The notes beneath the pieces are model-generated. The model was not told the origin of the DNA. It worked only from the letters and a program-made list of their open reading frames with translations, and ran no database searches. Position numbers and translations under genes: made by a program. This document shows positions 44,515-44,834 of a stretch of DNA of 44,834 nt, piece by piece (position 1 is the first letter of the stretch; the number at the start of each line of letters is the position of its first letter). Source of the DNA: Phialocephala subalpina (taxonomy: Eukaryota; Ascomycota; Leotiomycetes; Helotiales; Mollisiaceae); the NCBI GenBank assembly GCA_900073065.1, contig FJOG01000045.1:6468-51301 (forward strand), read 5' to 3'.

Positions 44515-44834
44515 TTAGCATATTTTAAACCCGCGATTTAAGTATATAAATTTATAATTATACTAAAATCGGATTTTACTTTAAATATTTTTAAAAATTA
44601 AAATAAATTATATTATTAAAATATTAATTAATTATTTTTATATATATTTAATTTATATAAGTATTATTATTTATAAAATTTTTTAAATTTTAATTAATTA
44701 ATAAATAATAAGAATCTTATGTATTTTAAAAAACAATATTAACGAGTTTTAATGTTTTAATTAATCGAATTTAATTATAATTATATTTTTATATTTATAA
44801 TATAAATTATAAAAAGAATTAATTATTTTTGAAT
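44515..44834. repeat. Very AT-rich terminal stretch, probably RIP-degraded repeat
   Basis: The last ~320 bases are almost all A and T with many TA steps and no coding capacity. The abrupt change of composition after the HET gene flank is what RIP-affected AT isochores of ascomycetes look like. The original element cannot be identified. Confidence 0.65.

Noticed and set aside
1..44834. CRISPR arrays, operons, ribosome binding sites
   Set aside because: The window is eukaryotic; no regularly spaced repeats with unique spacers were seen.

Overview
The window looks like a piece of accessory genome from a filamentous ascomycete (Pezizomycotina; a leotiomycete or sordariomycete would fit, but the class cannot be settled here). 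Reasons: short introns of mostly 50-70 nt with GTAAGT-type donors, CTAAC/CTGAC branch sites and AG acceptors; typical fungal families (HET, DUF7580, 2EXR/F-box, Zn2Cys6 factor, NCS1 permease, DHA1-type MFS); many broken genes with C-to-T or G-to-A nonsense changes; and AT-rich islands that resemble repeat-induced point mutation (RIP). All exon joins below were worked out by eye from splice signals and frame.

Left part (1-9.2 kb). A divergent and convergent group of unusual genes: on the minus strand a C2H2 zinc-finger protein that reads, through a good 64-nt intron, into an Hsp70/actin-like ATPase cut off by the window edge; on the plus strand a DUF7580 plus subtilisin (S8) protease with a complete catalytic triad; and, convergent with it, a small protein that I think is a fungal gasdermin-like pore former with an acidic C-terminal tail. 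A protease next to a gasdermin-like gene is the layout of fungal regulated cell death loci of the het-Q type, so this is the best candidate for an undescribed system.

Middle (9.2-25.6 kb). Gene-poor and decaying: a membrane-protein fragment, a frameshifted 2EXR gene, a carboxylesterase pseudogene split by a 622-bp inverted-repeat element with an apparent GATG target duplication, two tandem F-box paralogues both broken, and a run of 2EXR genes of which one (23120-24574) is intact.

Right part (25.6-44.8 kb). A homoserine dehydrogenase paralogue that is open except for two tryptophan-position TAG codons; an intact MFS transporter followed by a Zn2Cys6 regulator in the same direction; another broken 2EXR gene; a G-rich/C-rich low-complexity zone; an intact purine-cytosine permease; a decayed multi-exon membrane protein gene that ends near an AT-rich palindrome-bearing segment; and an intact HET-domain protein whose N terminus has a thioredoxin-like fold without the CxxC motif. 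The window ends in a heptamer tandem repeat and a very AT-rich stretch.

Overall the incompatibility and cell-death type genes (protease, gasdermin-like, Hsp70-like, HET) and receptor-like 2EXR/F-box expansions sit among transposon relics, with two ordinary metabolic/transport loci (MFS plus regulator, permease) embedded between them.
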